Of a stretch of 55,638 nucleotides of DNA, positions 1 through 11,039 are shown one piece after another. Location of the stretch: assembly GCA_037447605.1 (NCBI GenBank), contig CM074804.1:7384027-7439664 (forward strand), read 5' to 3'. Origin of the DNA: Zygnema circumcarinatum (taxonomy: Eukaryota > Streptophyta > Zygnematophyceae > Zygnematales > Zygnemataceae). The position numbers were made by a program, and so were the translations under genes. The number at the start of each line of letters is the position of its first letter. Within the stretch, counting starts at the first letter, position 1. The notes beneath the pieces were generated by a model. It was not told the DNA's origin and did no database searches. It was given only the letters and a program-made list of their open reading frames with translations.

Positions 1-1178
1 GACCTCCGTTGGAAGAACTACAGCAGATGCTGGATGAATGCAAGGAGACGGTTGCAGAGAAGCAGTCAGTGACGGAGCAACTTCCTCCACACGAGGTTGG
101 AGCTCTGCCCTGCAAATCCATTAATATACAGTATCTAGAGCTCCTTGGGTGCTGGATTGGCTTGAGGCCTATTTCTGAATGCCGATTTGCAGTATATGTT
201 TGTCTTGCTGTCATCTTCAATATGGATTGACTTAGTTTTTCCTTAGAGCTATCATCACTTAAGAGACGATGTCTGTATCCTGCAGGTGCACAGTCGAGAG
301 GAATTCGATGTGGAAAATTCTGACTATGAACAGATTGCTCAACGCTTCTATCAAAATTCAGAAGATTTTCGAATTCTTTTTGAAAAGGTACGGACCAGGG
401 CTATTCCTTGTCTTCTTTGGTAGCAGACGCCTGCCGCCCCCGTTATTTATTTGGAATCAACCTTTTTCCAAGAGTCGTGACCTTGCGCCAGACACATCTT
501 TCTGAGATTGGCATTCTTTCTGCAATGTTGCACATGCTTCTGCCCAGCAGGAAGGCTTGGAGAATGTTGTTCCCAGGTAATGGCACAATGCATCGTGTTT
601 TGCTATCCTCTGCCTACTACATTGCATCATACTTTTTCACTTTTCGTCTGGGTACAGACCCTCCGAGTGTGGATACAACAAATTCAACCAGAAAAAATGA
701 GGGGCATTGGGCCAATGGCCAGGAAGGTCCTGCAGGCTACTGACAAGGTGGACAAGGTATGTTCTCAGCATTTGAGCTTTATCTGCATGGTCTGAATGGA
801 AGTGAAAACCCACTAATGCATCAGGCATATATCAAGGGTGAAATGCAATGCATGCTATGACTGCTTGTGCTGGAAGTTTTTGGGCAGTGACATTTGACGA
901 CATAATGCATGTTGCTAAGCTCATATACGAGCTCTATTGAACCATTGTTTGGGGGGTGAACTGGGGGCATCTGTCAGGTCCTCAGCAGCTTGCATGAGAT
1001 CCACACAGCACAGGCCCAGATATTGGAGAAGGGGCATAGGCCGAGGGCAGGCAGTGAGGCTCTCAGCGCAAAGGAAGAGGACATTGACGACTTGGTGAAA
1101 GAATGTGCGGAGGAAAAAGTTTATCTCGCTGATATCCGGGCAGAGCTTTGCAGGACAAAGGCGACAGCTGGTGCTTGA
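1..1178 (+). CDS. 3' part of an unrecognised coiled-coil protein
   Basis: Four phase-0 exons can be joined: 1-95 (5' end outside the window), 286-387, 658-756 and 978-1178, ending in TGA. The visible protein is about 130 residues, charged and largely helical (Glu, Lys and Gln rich), and looks like a coiled-coil C-terminus. Recognisable stretches are EELQQMLDECKETV in the first exon, EEFDVENSDYEQIAQRFY in the second and KEEDIDDLVKECAEEK near the end. I do not recognise the family. Exon joins are supported by clean GT/AG sites and in-frame continuity, so the region is very likely coding, but the function is unknown. It converges on the helicase gene, and the stop codons are 310 bp apart. Confidence 0.7.
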
Positions 1179-1488
1179 TAGTGCCTTGTACAGAGCTGCC
1201 TCTCTCATTTCTTGGCCGGCAGGAACATGCGTCCGTGTAGCACGACTGAGCATGTACAGAACCAATGCTTTTGTAGGCGCATTCCTTCACGGTTTTTCAC
1301 AGAATGGGTTGAGAGTGCCACGCATGCAAACCTCATATTTGGGCAAATGGAACCACAACAAAACGAAAAGAACAATAAGGAACGCTTTTTTTAATACAGG
1401 TAACTGTGCGTTCCTCGTAGATTTGTGGAACATTGAACTGCACGGGTCTGTTAGGATGATGCGCACTCTGTCCCCATAAAGGATGGCG

Positions 1489-4400
1489 TCAGGAGACACC
1501 ATGATCTGCAATTCGCTCAGTGAGGCGAGTGAACCGCGCATCGTCCTTCACAAGGGTGATGGCCTCCTGGATGACTCGCCTCGGCCCGACCACAATTGCT
1601 AACCGCTGAGCGCGAGTGATTGCGGTGTAAAGAAGCTTGCGGCTGCCATGACCAAAAACAGATTACGAGATCGGTTAGCTGTGGCTGAAGTCTTGGTCAA
1701 CAGTGCGCTATCCCAAAAGGCATCTGTTTTGTTAGGCACGCGCTTGTGGTGGAGGGCAGTTCAGAGAGGACAGGGACTCCCATGGGGATAGATGCATGCA
1801 GGCATCGTTTCGGCGTCATCTGTTTGGCAGAACATTTTTTTTTTTTTTCAAGCCCGGGGCGCTGCCGCTGGCAGAAGCTTGCAAGTCAGGGCGTGGCCCC
1901 CCTCACCTGAGGATGCGGCTGTAGGAGGCCGACATGGGAAGGATGACGACCGGGTACTCGCTGCCCTGCGACTTGTGCACAGTGATGGCCTGCAGGCCGG
2001 CATGCCCAGCAGGAGGGGGGGCACAGTCAGTTGATGCTGCGGACCGAAGGGTGACAAAAGCGACTGCAGCTTCAACTCTGTTAAAATGTTCAAATTTTAG
2101 AATCAGCTTCATCTCTCCCTCCCTCCCTCCCGCCCGCCCTCTCTCTATGTCTGTCTCTCTTACCCATGCCAAGGCGAGGTCGTCCATGTCAACCAATGGT
2201 ATCGAGACGCGTCGACTGCTCTCTGATCCAACCACCATGTTGAACTCCACCAGCACCTGAGTTCCATGTGGTTGACACTGCACAAACTTAGTAAAACAGT
2301 ATTTGCAAAAGCCAAACAATGACAAGGATAGGCGGAATTCTGGCAGCATATCCATGCAAGCATGTGCTGCGCATTATAATCCTCTAACATAGGGATCTCA
2401 TTTGAAAGCAAAATGGCAAAAACAAGTGGTTGGATCAAACGGTCAAGCACCCTTTTGTCGACTGAATCTATGTCCACAATAACTCCAAAGTCTCCGTTGT
2501 AGATCTCATTGTCATAGTCATTGCGCTGCAACCACCGCCTTCCCCACATCCTCCATCCCAAACGAGGTATCCCATTGAGTTGCTCCACAATTACGACCTG
2601 CTTCGATCAAGCATTGCATTTTACCTTTTACTCTCCATCTCACATAACTGCTTGAAGTAACCGAAAGGGGTCGCACATGCCATGGGTTGCTTACTCATCA
2701 TCCCTTCCGCAGCACAGAACGAAAAACGACACATGAGCTACCTGAAGTTACTACTTTAGCATATGCTCTCCTCCTCCAACCTGTCGGCGATACACTAAAC
2801 GAAGATTCCAGTAACACCCACTAAGCCATCCATCCGGAGTGCCTCACCAGCTGAATGACACGATCTCCCATTCTATAGATGACTCCCTTGCGAGAAATCT
2901 CCTTCTTGTCCTTGTTGGGTGGATTCAGCAGGCTCTGCAGCATCTGGGCCCTCAGGTCACCATGTAGGAATCAGCTCAGGACCCAAAAAGAAAAAACCCA
3001 TGACATGTCTAAAAGCAGAAAAAACCCCCATAGCCTCAAAAACCCACAATGGAAAGAAACTGGGAATATGCCAATCACCTTATTGAAGGCACCCGTTCCG
3101 AGCCCTCCCCGATGGATTGCACTTAACACTTGAACTTCCCGGCGGGGGTCCAATCCGAGCGCAGGAATTCCAACTGAAACGGCCTCTTTTACAGCATGCA
3201 TCACAGGCTCGTTGTCGGGAACCTGCAAGCAAAAAGGAAAATTCCATAGATCAGAGAAAATACGGCAATAGCACACCAATCACAACACTTCACACTTTCA
3301 GAAAATACTTCTCAAGGACCTCAAGACCAGCTCAAACGCTGCGGATTGCGTTTGAACGTTAGGTTGACCCTATGGTAACTGATGTATTGTCATTGAAACC
3401 ATCAATACTGATGTTGCGTATAGGAAGGAGTCCGAGAGAAACCAACCTCCAACCAGACGCAGTCTGCCTGCAGTCGCTCCCACCACTTTGGCTCGTCGTC
3501 TTTTCCTTGAAGCGCCTTCTTGCTGTTATAACCCCCCTGAACTCGTACTATGGCAGGGAATTCCCCGCGGTTGATAGAATGGGCACAAGTGACGATGGCC
3601 GACTCCTGCGCTTGGCGAAATATTTCGCTGAGACGGTACACGTCGACCACGTTGGTTCTGTTCGAGAAAAGAGCAAGCAGATTTAGAGTTTGAGTCAATG
3701 CTTGACAGTCAAGCAACAGCTTCACAGTCTCTGTTCCATAAGAAGGGTCACTCCAGCTATGACTTCCACGGTCAGATGAGGCGAAGCATGGCAACATTCC
3801 ACATCGTTTGATCATCTGACCTTAATTCCAACTCCTCTAGGTCATCACCAACTAACCAGTATGCCTGTCATGCCATCCATCCTCAAACAACACTATCTGT
3901 AAGAATTCACCGGACAGCTGAAAGGAAGCCCCCCATGTCCCTGTTCACACTTATTTCGAATACAAGCAAGTACCGAATAATGTCGCGCAAGACTTGACCC
4001 GGCCCCACAGGAGGCAGCTGATCGACATCTCCCACGAAAAGCAGTTGTGCTTCACTAGGTACGGCTGAAAGGAGAGCTGCAGCGAGAGGGACGTCAAGCA
4101 TTGAGGTCTCATCCACAATAACCGCATCAACCTGCACCTCAAAAACGATCCGACTTAAGTCCTTCAAGATAAAAAAAAATCAGCAAAAGGGGGATTGACT
4201 TCAAAGTCATCAAACCCGTGTGTTTATCACCGAAGGCAGTGAACGAGTGAATGCGCATCCCTCACCTCCAGCGGATTGTTCGCATTTCTCATAAAAGGTG
4301 TTCGATTTAGGTTCATAATACCAGACTGCTTCTCCTTTTCAATGGCTGCAGCTTCATTAGGAAGGTATCTTAAGAGTCGATGGATCGTCTTTGCTCCCAC

Positions 4401-7400
4401 TCCCGCCGCTTCTCCCAACCTCTGAGCTGCTCTCCCTGTGGGAGCGCAAAGGTCGACCTGCAAGGCCTTCCCGGGGTAATTACGTCGCTGCTCTGAACTT
4501 GTTCGCTTTCCCGAGTTTCAGCAGAGTACGACAAATTCGAACACATAACCCTCCCTCCACATGAGATTTAGGGCATGAAAGTCTCACAGTTTTTCCCATG
4601 GCTTTCCATAACTTGACAATCGTCCTTGTCGTATGCGTCTTCCCGCATCCCGGACCACCTGTCAGAACGAAGATGGACGCATATGCAGCAGCTATGACTG
4701 CTTTTCGCTGCTCCTCTGACAACAAAACATCGGTTTTCTTCTCTGCTTCTTTGATCCAGTTCTCCACCCTCTGCAAGTCTCTGTACTCAATCTTTCGACT
4801 CGCCCTCCTTCGGATGTCGTCGGAGATTCGGCACTGTCATCCACGAACTCCCTCAGAAAACCACACTCATTTACGCACCCGAACATCCCATACATCCATT
4901 CAAAAGGCTTCTAGGAACACCCGAACTCCCTCCAAAGCATTAGGGCTCCAAAGGAAGATAAAAGGAAAATCCAAACTCTCACCTCTGCAGCATAAAGATA
5001 AGCATCATAACATCTCGTTTGAGGGTCTATCCTTCCCCTCCTCGCCGGCAAATCCCTAGATCTACTTCTCTCCTTCTCCATATCTCCCAACTCCGATTCT
5101 CTACTCCCACTTAACCCATCTGTTGCCAACTGAGTCATTGCCTCCCTCGACTCGCATGCCTCCTCCGTTTCCACCCCTCTCTCCATCACTACCCGTCCCA
5201 TGCCCTCAAGCTCGAACATGGACTCCTCAAGCTCAGCCATGGAAGGCTCTTCACAACACCCAGAACAAGCAAGTTGTTTCCTTGTAAGCCTGGCAAGGGC
5301 AGCCCATGGGAGATATGTATGACCTTCACTAGAACAGAAACTCTCTAAACAGTGGCGTAAACCTCCGATTCTGCGGCTGGGGATGTTCGGATCTGCTCCG
5401 ATCCTTTGGGCAAAATCGTCGGTGCTCTCAAAACCCCAACCGAGAAGGCCTGCTGAGGCTGTCCATGGATCGGCCTTCATTTCCCTCTCAGAATTCACTC
5501 CATGTCGTTTCACTGCAGAAGACAAAACCCATCATGAGAACGTTACAAAATCTGACAACAATGATGACCGTTCCGATGACAATTGATTTCAAATTATAAG
5601 TTTTATCGGATAGACTTGGAATGCCGACATACCCAGTCTTTGTGCCGCAGCCATTGAAGCTCCATTATCGATAAGGAACACCATGGCCTCTCTCTCCCAC
5701 CTGCGCTCGTTCCACTCACTCACTATATTGGCTGCCTTTTTTGGCCCAATTCCGACCACCTATTGACCCCCCATTCAGATTGCGTGTCAGGAGCCTCTAA
5801 CACGGGGGCCCTCGATTCCCAGAAGCTGAGAAGGGAGGGTAAAAGAGAGAGGGCAAGGGGAAACCTTGGAGGCTTTCCTTCTTTGGCAATTCCATAGTGA
5901 GGTATATACCTTGCTGATGAGCTTCTCAGCCTCGGGGTCATCAAGGACCTTCAAAATTTCGTCGCCATATTTTGACACCATCAACGCCGCGGTCTTGGGC
6001 CCAACTCCTTTGATTACTCCGCCGGCCAGATATCTGCTTCCAGTATGTGCATGGATACCTCCAAGAAAGGGGTCAAACCTGAGATCAGCATGGCACGAAG
6101 AAACACATGCTCTAGCACAACTGAATTTGAGAGCTACCTGCTCACGTTTGGATGTCAAAAAACGAAGGGCGTTTCGGACTTCCTTTGGACCCATAAAAGC
6201 ATGCTCGGTTGGTTACTATGGTAGCCTACTTCGCATGACACTTTGGCAACTCAATGAAGTGTTCCCGATCCTGATTCTGACCATTGCAAGTCCAATCACC
6301 AGCAGACATTGTTGTGTCGTGCGCATCCAAGTCTTACCAAGGTCGTTCCAACCCAGCTACTTAAAAATGAAGCTAGTCAATATTCAACCAATGGGTCGAC
6401 TATCGGTTATTGCTGTGGGACTACATCACCCTGCCAGCTCTAGATACCTGGAGTGCCAAACTCTACATTCAGAAAAATATGGACTTTCAGAAAATCAGCA
6501 AGTATAGAAAGCAAGCATGCCAGAATTCTTCGGGTTTGTGCCCAAGGAGTTACTGATTATGGAAGGATACAAAAGCGAAGAGGATAGAAGCGGCAAACGA
6601 CAATGAAGCAATAAACTGCATGGGTCTTCAATGCGGGCCCCAATTAATATTCATCTTCACGTTGATTGTGTGTCAAGTGTTACTTGACAATGTAGTTTCC
6701 ATTAGCATATGCCCAGGAACTCCAATTATGCACGAAAAAAGCTAGTTCGTACATGAATTTTTAAGTTGACAGCTGAACGTGCATTTCTACAAAAAAATGT
6801 CCAGAGAAAGGGAAGTAGCTGTTTTCTCAAACTTTTCTTATGAAAAGGTTGACAAAGAGTTCAAGTACAGGTACACTCTGTATGTAATTTTCAGGCAAAT
6901 GCATTGCCATTCAATCTCAAGCGTATAGCATGTTGATTGTCTGAGTCATACTTTTAACTGCCTTTGAAGGGTAAATCCCTCACCTTTCCATATCTTCTTT
7001 CAAAATCGGCATGATCTCCTCGCTCCTCGCCGCTGCAAACTCAATTCCCCACTTTGATTCTTTCCAGTGACCATGAAACAGCATAGATTGGCCCTCTCGA
7101 AGTCCCCCTAAAACTCCAACAACAGCAACTACACCTTCCCTAGGAGGTGGTGCCTTTAAAGCCATCTTCTTCCCGTTGTGCCTACTCCTAACCAGAATCT
7201 CTTTTCTACCACCTGCATTCTCTCCCCGGGGAATAGGCATTGGACTCGAAGAGCCGATTGGTCGCACCTTTGCCACAGTGTAGCCGTTTTCAGGATTTTG
7301 AAACGAGATTCTGACGACTATTCCTTGCAAAGAAATTGCTTCGACAGCTGGTGATGCTTGTTTCTGAACTGCTCTGCGTACTGGCCCTGCTTGTTTCAAC

Positions 7401-8796
7401 AACAAAGAATCGCCTACTGCATTCGAGTTCCCCGGAATCCCATCTTTCGACTCCTGCTCATATCTCTTGCTCGGCGAATTCTGGCTGAGTTCCAGGCCTG
7501 GGTTGATTGCCATTCTCTGAGGAGACGGCGTCGTGTTCGCCTGTACCTTGAAATTACTTCTAAACGCTGTTCCATCACTCGCTGGCGCACGGCTTCCATC
7601 AAAGTAATTTCCTGCTTCCTGCAGGCAGCATCCTCGCCACTTTGAGGCTCAGATATTCTCAGCAGCAATGCGCTCGTGCGCTCAGATACTCTTTTAGGGT
7701 GACTGCATAGGAACAACTCCACGACTGGCTTGTGTAGTAATTAACATAATTAATGATCCCCTTTCAGCGCGATTGATATGATTTTACTTCATGTAAGGCT
7801 CTCGTCTTATAAAACCCTCGTTCCTGCATGGTTTCTCAACGTCTATCTATTATGGACAAGAATTTGTCCTCTGTGAAAGATGATCGTCCTTTGCAATTTA
7901 GTTTGAAAGGCCATGTCAACTAACAGGCCTCGCTTTAGCCAGAGAACAAAGGCCTGACTGCGTTCCTACAAGTTCAATTGAGAACCAAGAATTCGACAGT
8001 AACAAAGCTACGGCGTGATAAGAGTTTAACCTTCATCCGATAAGTCACTCAGGGGTTTTAGCCAATGTTTCGGTTTTTTAAGTTTTCTGGATCTCAGATT
8101 GTCCAGAGTGGCGAAATTTCTGCTTGATGCTTGAAAGAATAAATAATTCCACTTCAATTCAGCTTTAAGTGTAGGCTTTCAATGTACTTGCATTTCAGAT
8201 ATTGGAAACGGAATTTAAAGTGTTAAGCACAGGATTTAATAGTAGCCTGCACTGTTCGACTCCCGGCTTCCACGAAAGATAAGATAGGATTTAAAATGCA
8301 TGGAATTTAACTTGATTAAAAAGCAGAGGCGGAATGTAGTGAATGAATGAATTGACCGATAGCATTCCTCACAAACCAAACCTGAATCTGATGTGCAACA
8401 TTTCCCCACCGCGTGAGTGGCCGGCACAGGAGCGGAGATGGAGTCCGTTTGGTGATAAAGCAGGACAGGGGAAAACCGTCAACCTTTCAAAAAATTATCC
8501 CTAAAGTGCACTAGATGCTGACTGTTGCAGCTGCTCACCTTCTCATTGTCATACTCCGTTGAAGTCAGCGACACCGCCGATAAAGCGGATGACCTCTGCA
8601 CACTACCCTTTTCCGGGAGCAAATAAGCGAACCTGTCCTGAAATTCTGGAGGAGAAAACAGCCGCTTAGGATTTGTGAAGCCTTCTGAGCTTGACAGAAG
8701 GGAGGCCCTGCGCTGTATGGACCTGCTCAATGTGCCTGCGACAGACTTGGCAAACACCGAAGCCATGGGACCCGGGAAGGAGGAGCAAGAGGACAT
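1489..8796 (-). CDS. RecD2-type ATP-dependent DNA helicase with organelle presequence
   Basis: A superfamily 1B 5'-3' DNA helicase of the bacterial RecD2 (YrrC) type. Exons: 8796-8539, 7618-6984, 6078-5910, 5759-5633, 5512-4983, 4833-4588, 4457-4266, 4131-3974, 3657-3447, 3222-3079, 2943-2848, 2525-2451, 2256-2164, 1989-1907, 1642-1489, with all phases matching; 1056 aa. Order of parts: a Ser/Arg-rich N-terminus ([20 protein letters not shown]) like an organelle presequence; an OB-like segment at about 180-297 ([20 protein letters not shown]); two helix-hairpin-helix motifs ([20 protein letters not shown]); then the motor. Motor motifs are Walker A GGPGCGKT (~632), Ia APTGRAA, II VDETS (~726), [34 protein letters not shown] and [11 protein letters not shown]. 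The C-terminal half of exon 5 is an acidic, Ser/Glu-rich insertion. An in-frame TGA lies upstream of the chosen ATG. Organelle targeting is inferred. The acceptor of exon 8 could be 6 nt upstream. Confidence 0.93.
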
Positions 8797-9276
8797 GCGG
8801 AACCGCTCCTTGGGATGGGGAAGGCTTTGCACTGAGCGGCTTCTGCAATGGACTCAGCGGCCGCCTCCAAGGGGCCTCCCTTTCGTGACGGCATTCCCCT
8901 TTGGAAGGAGTGCAGTGCGGCTATGGCTGCCGGGAACTCACCCGACCTGCAAGGCCTTGCATGCAAACCCTAATTTTCAACTCCAACCCCCAACTGCAGC
9001 CTCTAATGATCTCTGCGTCTGTCGGCGTCAAAAGCCCGCGATGTCTCCAGGCGGCAATCGTCAGAAGAGAGGAGAGGCGAGGTAGGAGAGAGGGAGGATA
9101 GAGACAGAGAGAGAGGGAGAGAGAGAGAGAGGCGTAGAGAACGTGACAGCAAGCTACCAAAGCGTCCTCCCGCGCACGACAATGCTGCAGGGGCGGTCTC
9201 CGTCCTGCGACAGCTTGCCTCGACGAAATTTTCTCTTCCTTCCGCACACTCCACATGCCATCTGCTTTTAGAAAGC
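8797..9276. promoter_or_regulatory. Short bidirectional promoter (helicase / TMEM234-like)
   Basis: A 480-bp gap separates the start codons of two divergent genes, so it must hold both 5' UTRs and promoters. A GA-rich simple repeat occupies about 9063-9140. I see no convincing TATA box. Confidence 0.5.
9063..9140. repeat. GA-rich simple repeat in the divergent promoter
   Basis: Almost pure purine on the plus strand, with a (GA)n run in its second half. It lies between two divergent start codons. Confidence 0.85.
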
Positions 9277-10051
9277 ATGTCAAAGCTTCTGCTTCTCTTC
9301 CTGGTTGGCTTTATTTGGGGAAGTAGCAACCCTCTCATAAAACGGGGCTCACAAATAGTGGAAGCTCGCAGTAACGAGCAGTCACAAGCTTCTGCCCCTG
9401 GTGGTCAACAGCTGACCACTAAACCCGGTTCATCGTTTGTAGCGTTCTCCCGAAGCTTTGCTGTGTTTTGGCTCAACTTGCTGTCCGATTGGCAGGTATA
9501 TGGCTCGGGTGTATTGCCAGGGGAAACCATTTCGGAAGAGCATGTCTGATCTATCCTGATGTCAATGAAACAGACGGTCGTGCTGAATGGCTGTCCAGAC
9601 GTTTCTTTGCTATGAGATATCTGCATTAAGCATTAGCACCTGCTTTGATTTAGGTTATCCGTGTGGATTGTGCTGAACTTGGATAAGGGAGGCCTGCATG
9701 AGTAAAACGTCAGCCTGCTGAAGCTCCCCGTAACAAGCTCGTATATGTGATAGTTTTCTGCATGCACAGAGCACCTTTCCATATACTTATTGGAGCGTTT
9801 CTCTTGTTGTATTTGTTGTCCAATTTTCTTTCCAGTACGTCATCCCCTTCCTGGTGAATTTGAGCGGATCAGTTCTTTTTTATGCCACTCTTTCGGAGGT
9901 TGAGATATCCGTTGCAGTTCCTGTGGCTAATGCCACCACATTTTTCTTCACTGCTATTGTGGGTTCCTTGCTAGGAGAACCTGTCGATTTTGTTTATACC
10001 GGTGCTGGATTAGGGCTTGTTGTGCTAGGCATGTACCTCTGTGTAGTATGA
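9277..10051 (+). CDS. TMEM234-like small membrane protein (EamA/DMT-like)
   Basis: Two exons, 9277-9495 and 9836-10051, joined in phase 0; 144 aa. The N-terminus LLLFLVGFIWGSSNPLIKRG matches the start of TMEM234 proteins (a short hydrophobic segment, then WG..NPL.KR). The second exon holds the conserved PFLVNLSGSVLFY, the SVAVPVANATTFFFTAIVG segment and a final hydrophobic GLGLVVLGMYLCVV. Four transmembrane helices are expected. The family resembles half of a drug/metabolite-type transporter; its substrate is not established. The start is the first ATG of the frame and begins the first membrane segment directly. It is divergent from the helicase gene. Confidence 0.88.
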
Positions 10052-10161
10052 GGTAGTCTTTTGCTGTCAAAAGACTGCTGTGTAACGCTGCCCGGACCTT
10101 TATCACCTGTTTAGTTAAGTCTGTAATGTTCGCAGTTGACCATTGAAGTAGTGTATCTAAT

Positions 10162-10428
10162 CTATGGACATGCGGAAACGGCTATGAACACTGTCTCCTC
10201 CTGCTTCTGCTGTTGTATATCTAGTTCGTGTGAGCAGCATTTGACGTTGACATTGCCAGCCTGTTGAAGGGTATAACCGCATGTGGCACAGAGCACTTTG
10301 ACAACCTTGGACTGAGTTATGGCATATATGCCTCCACAAGTAAGAAGCTGAATGAGGACGAAAGGACTGAATGGCATCACCTTGCTCTTTTCCTGATGAC
10401 TTGCCGGCGCTAGAGGCAACGGTACTCC
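10162..10428 (-). CDS. Possible small zinc-finger protein, C-terminal exons (weak)
   Basis: Two pieces can be joined in phase 0: 10428-10381 (GVPLPLAPASHQEKSK) and 10311-10162, ending in TAG. The second contains CATCGYTLQQAGNVNVKCC, which resembles half of an LSD1-type zinc finger (CxxC, Leu, then V-x-C), followed by a Gln-rich stretch. No start codon or upstream exon could be established. It overlaps the presumed 3' UTR of the TMEM234-like gene on the other strand. It may be a real short gene, a relic or chance. Confidence 0.25.
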   Translation of the reverse strand, partial: GVPLPLAPASHQEKSKVMPFSPFVLIQLLTCGGIYAITQSKVVKVLCATCGYTLQQAGNVNVKCCSHELDIQQQKQEETVFIAVSACP

Positions 10429-10604
10429 CTGTGGCGCCCCATTGCTTCAGTTGCCCGAGGGCTTGCATCGCATTTGGAAGCATGCAGTCCACCGAGCACT
10501 TTCGTACTAAAATGAGACATTCTGGTTCTTAGAATGCACATTTATGTTTTTTCTTGTGGCTTTTCTTGGTCATGGATGGGCAAACTTGCATCTGAATAAC
10601 GGCC

Positions 10605-10607
<3 letters not shown>

Positions 10608-10644
<37 letters not shown>
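10608..10644. repeat. Poly-T tract (37 T)
   Basis: An uninterrupted run of 37 T on the plus strand (poly-A on the minus strand) in the intergenic gap 10052-11039. It could be the tail of an old retroposed copy or a simple repeat. I see no target duplication. Confidence 0.9.
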
Positions 10645-10645
<1 letters not shown>

Positions 10646-11039
10646 TGCAACATCTAGCGCATGCTTGCCTCTTTTTGGAACAGCACGTTCTGCTGTTAGA
10701 GAGCTGGGAGAGCGTGTGCTGCAATGCAGCCGCACCCATATATCCCGCCCTCGTCACCAGCGTTCGCCAATCACTGGCAAGATGCAGTAAAAGCCAGCCA
10801 CATGAGCCCCTGTTGGAAACTGACCCATGATTTGCAGGATGAGAGCGGGGCTTGTGGGAAGGACACACCAAACATCTTGTCACCATGCAAACGAGAGATA
10901 GTCATGGCAGACATGGGTCAGCAGTCCCCATGTGTGTCATGCATGTGGCATGTGGAATGTGGCATGTGGCATGCATTGACGACAACATCCATCGTTAATG
11001 GACGCGCTACAGGACACAACACGGTCCATGTCTCCTCCA

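Noticed and set aside
1489-8796. Bacterial contamination as the source of the RecD2 gene
   Set aside because: The gene has 14 phase-consistent GT-AG introns and lies between plant-like genes.
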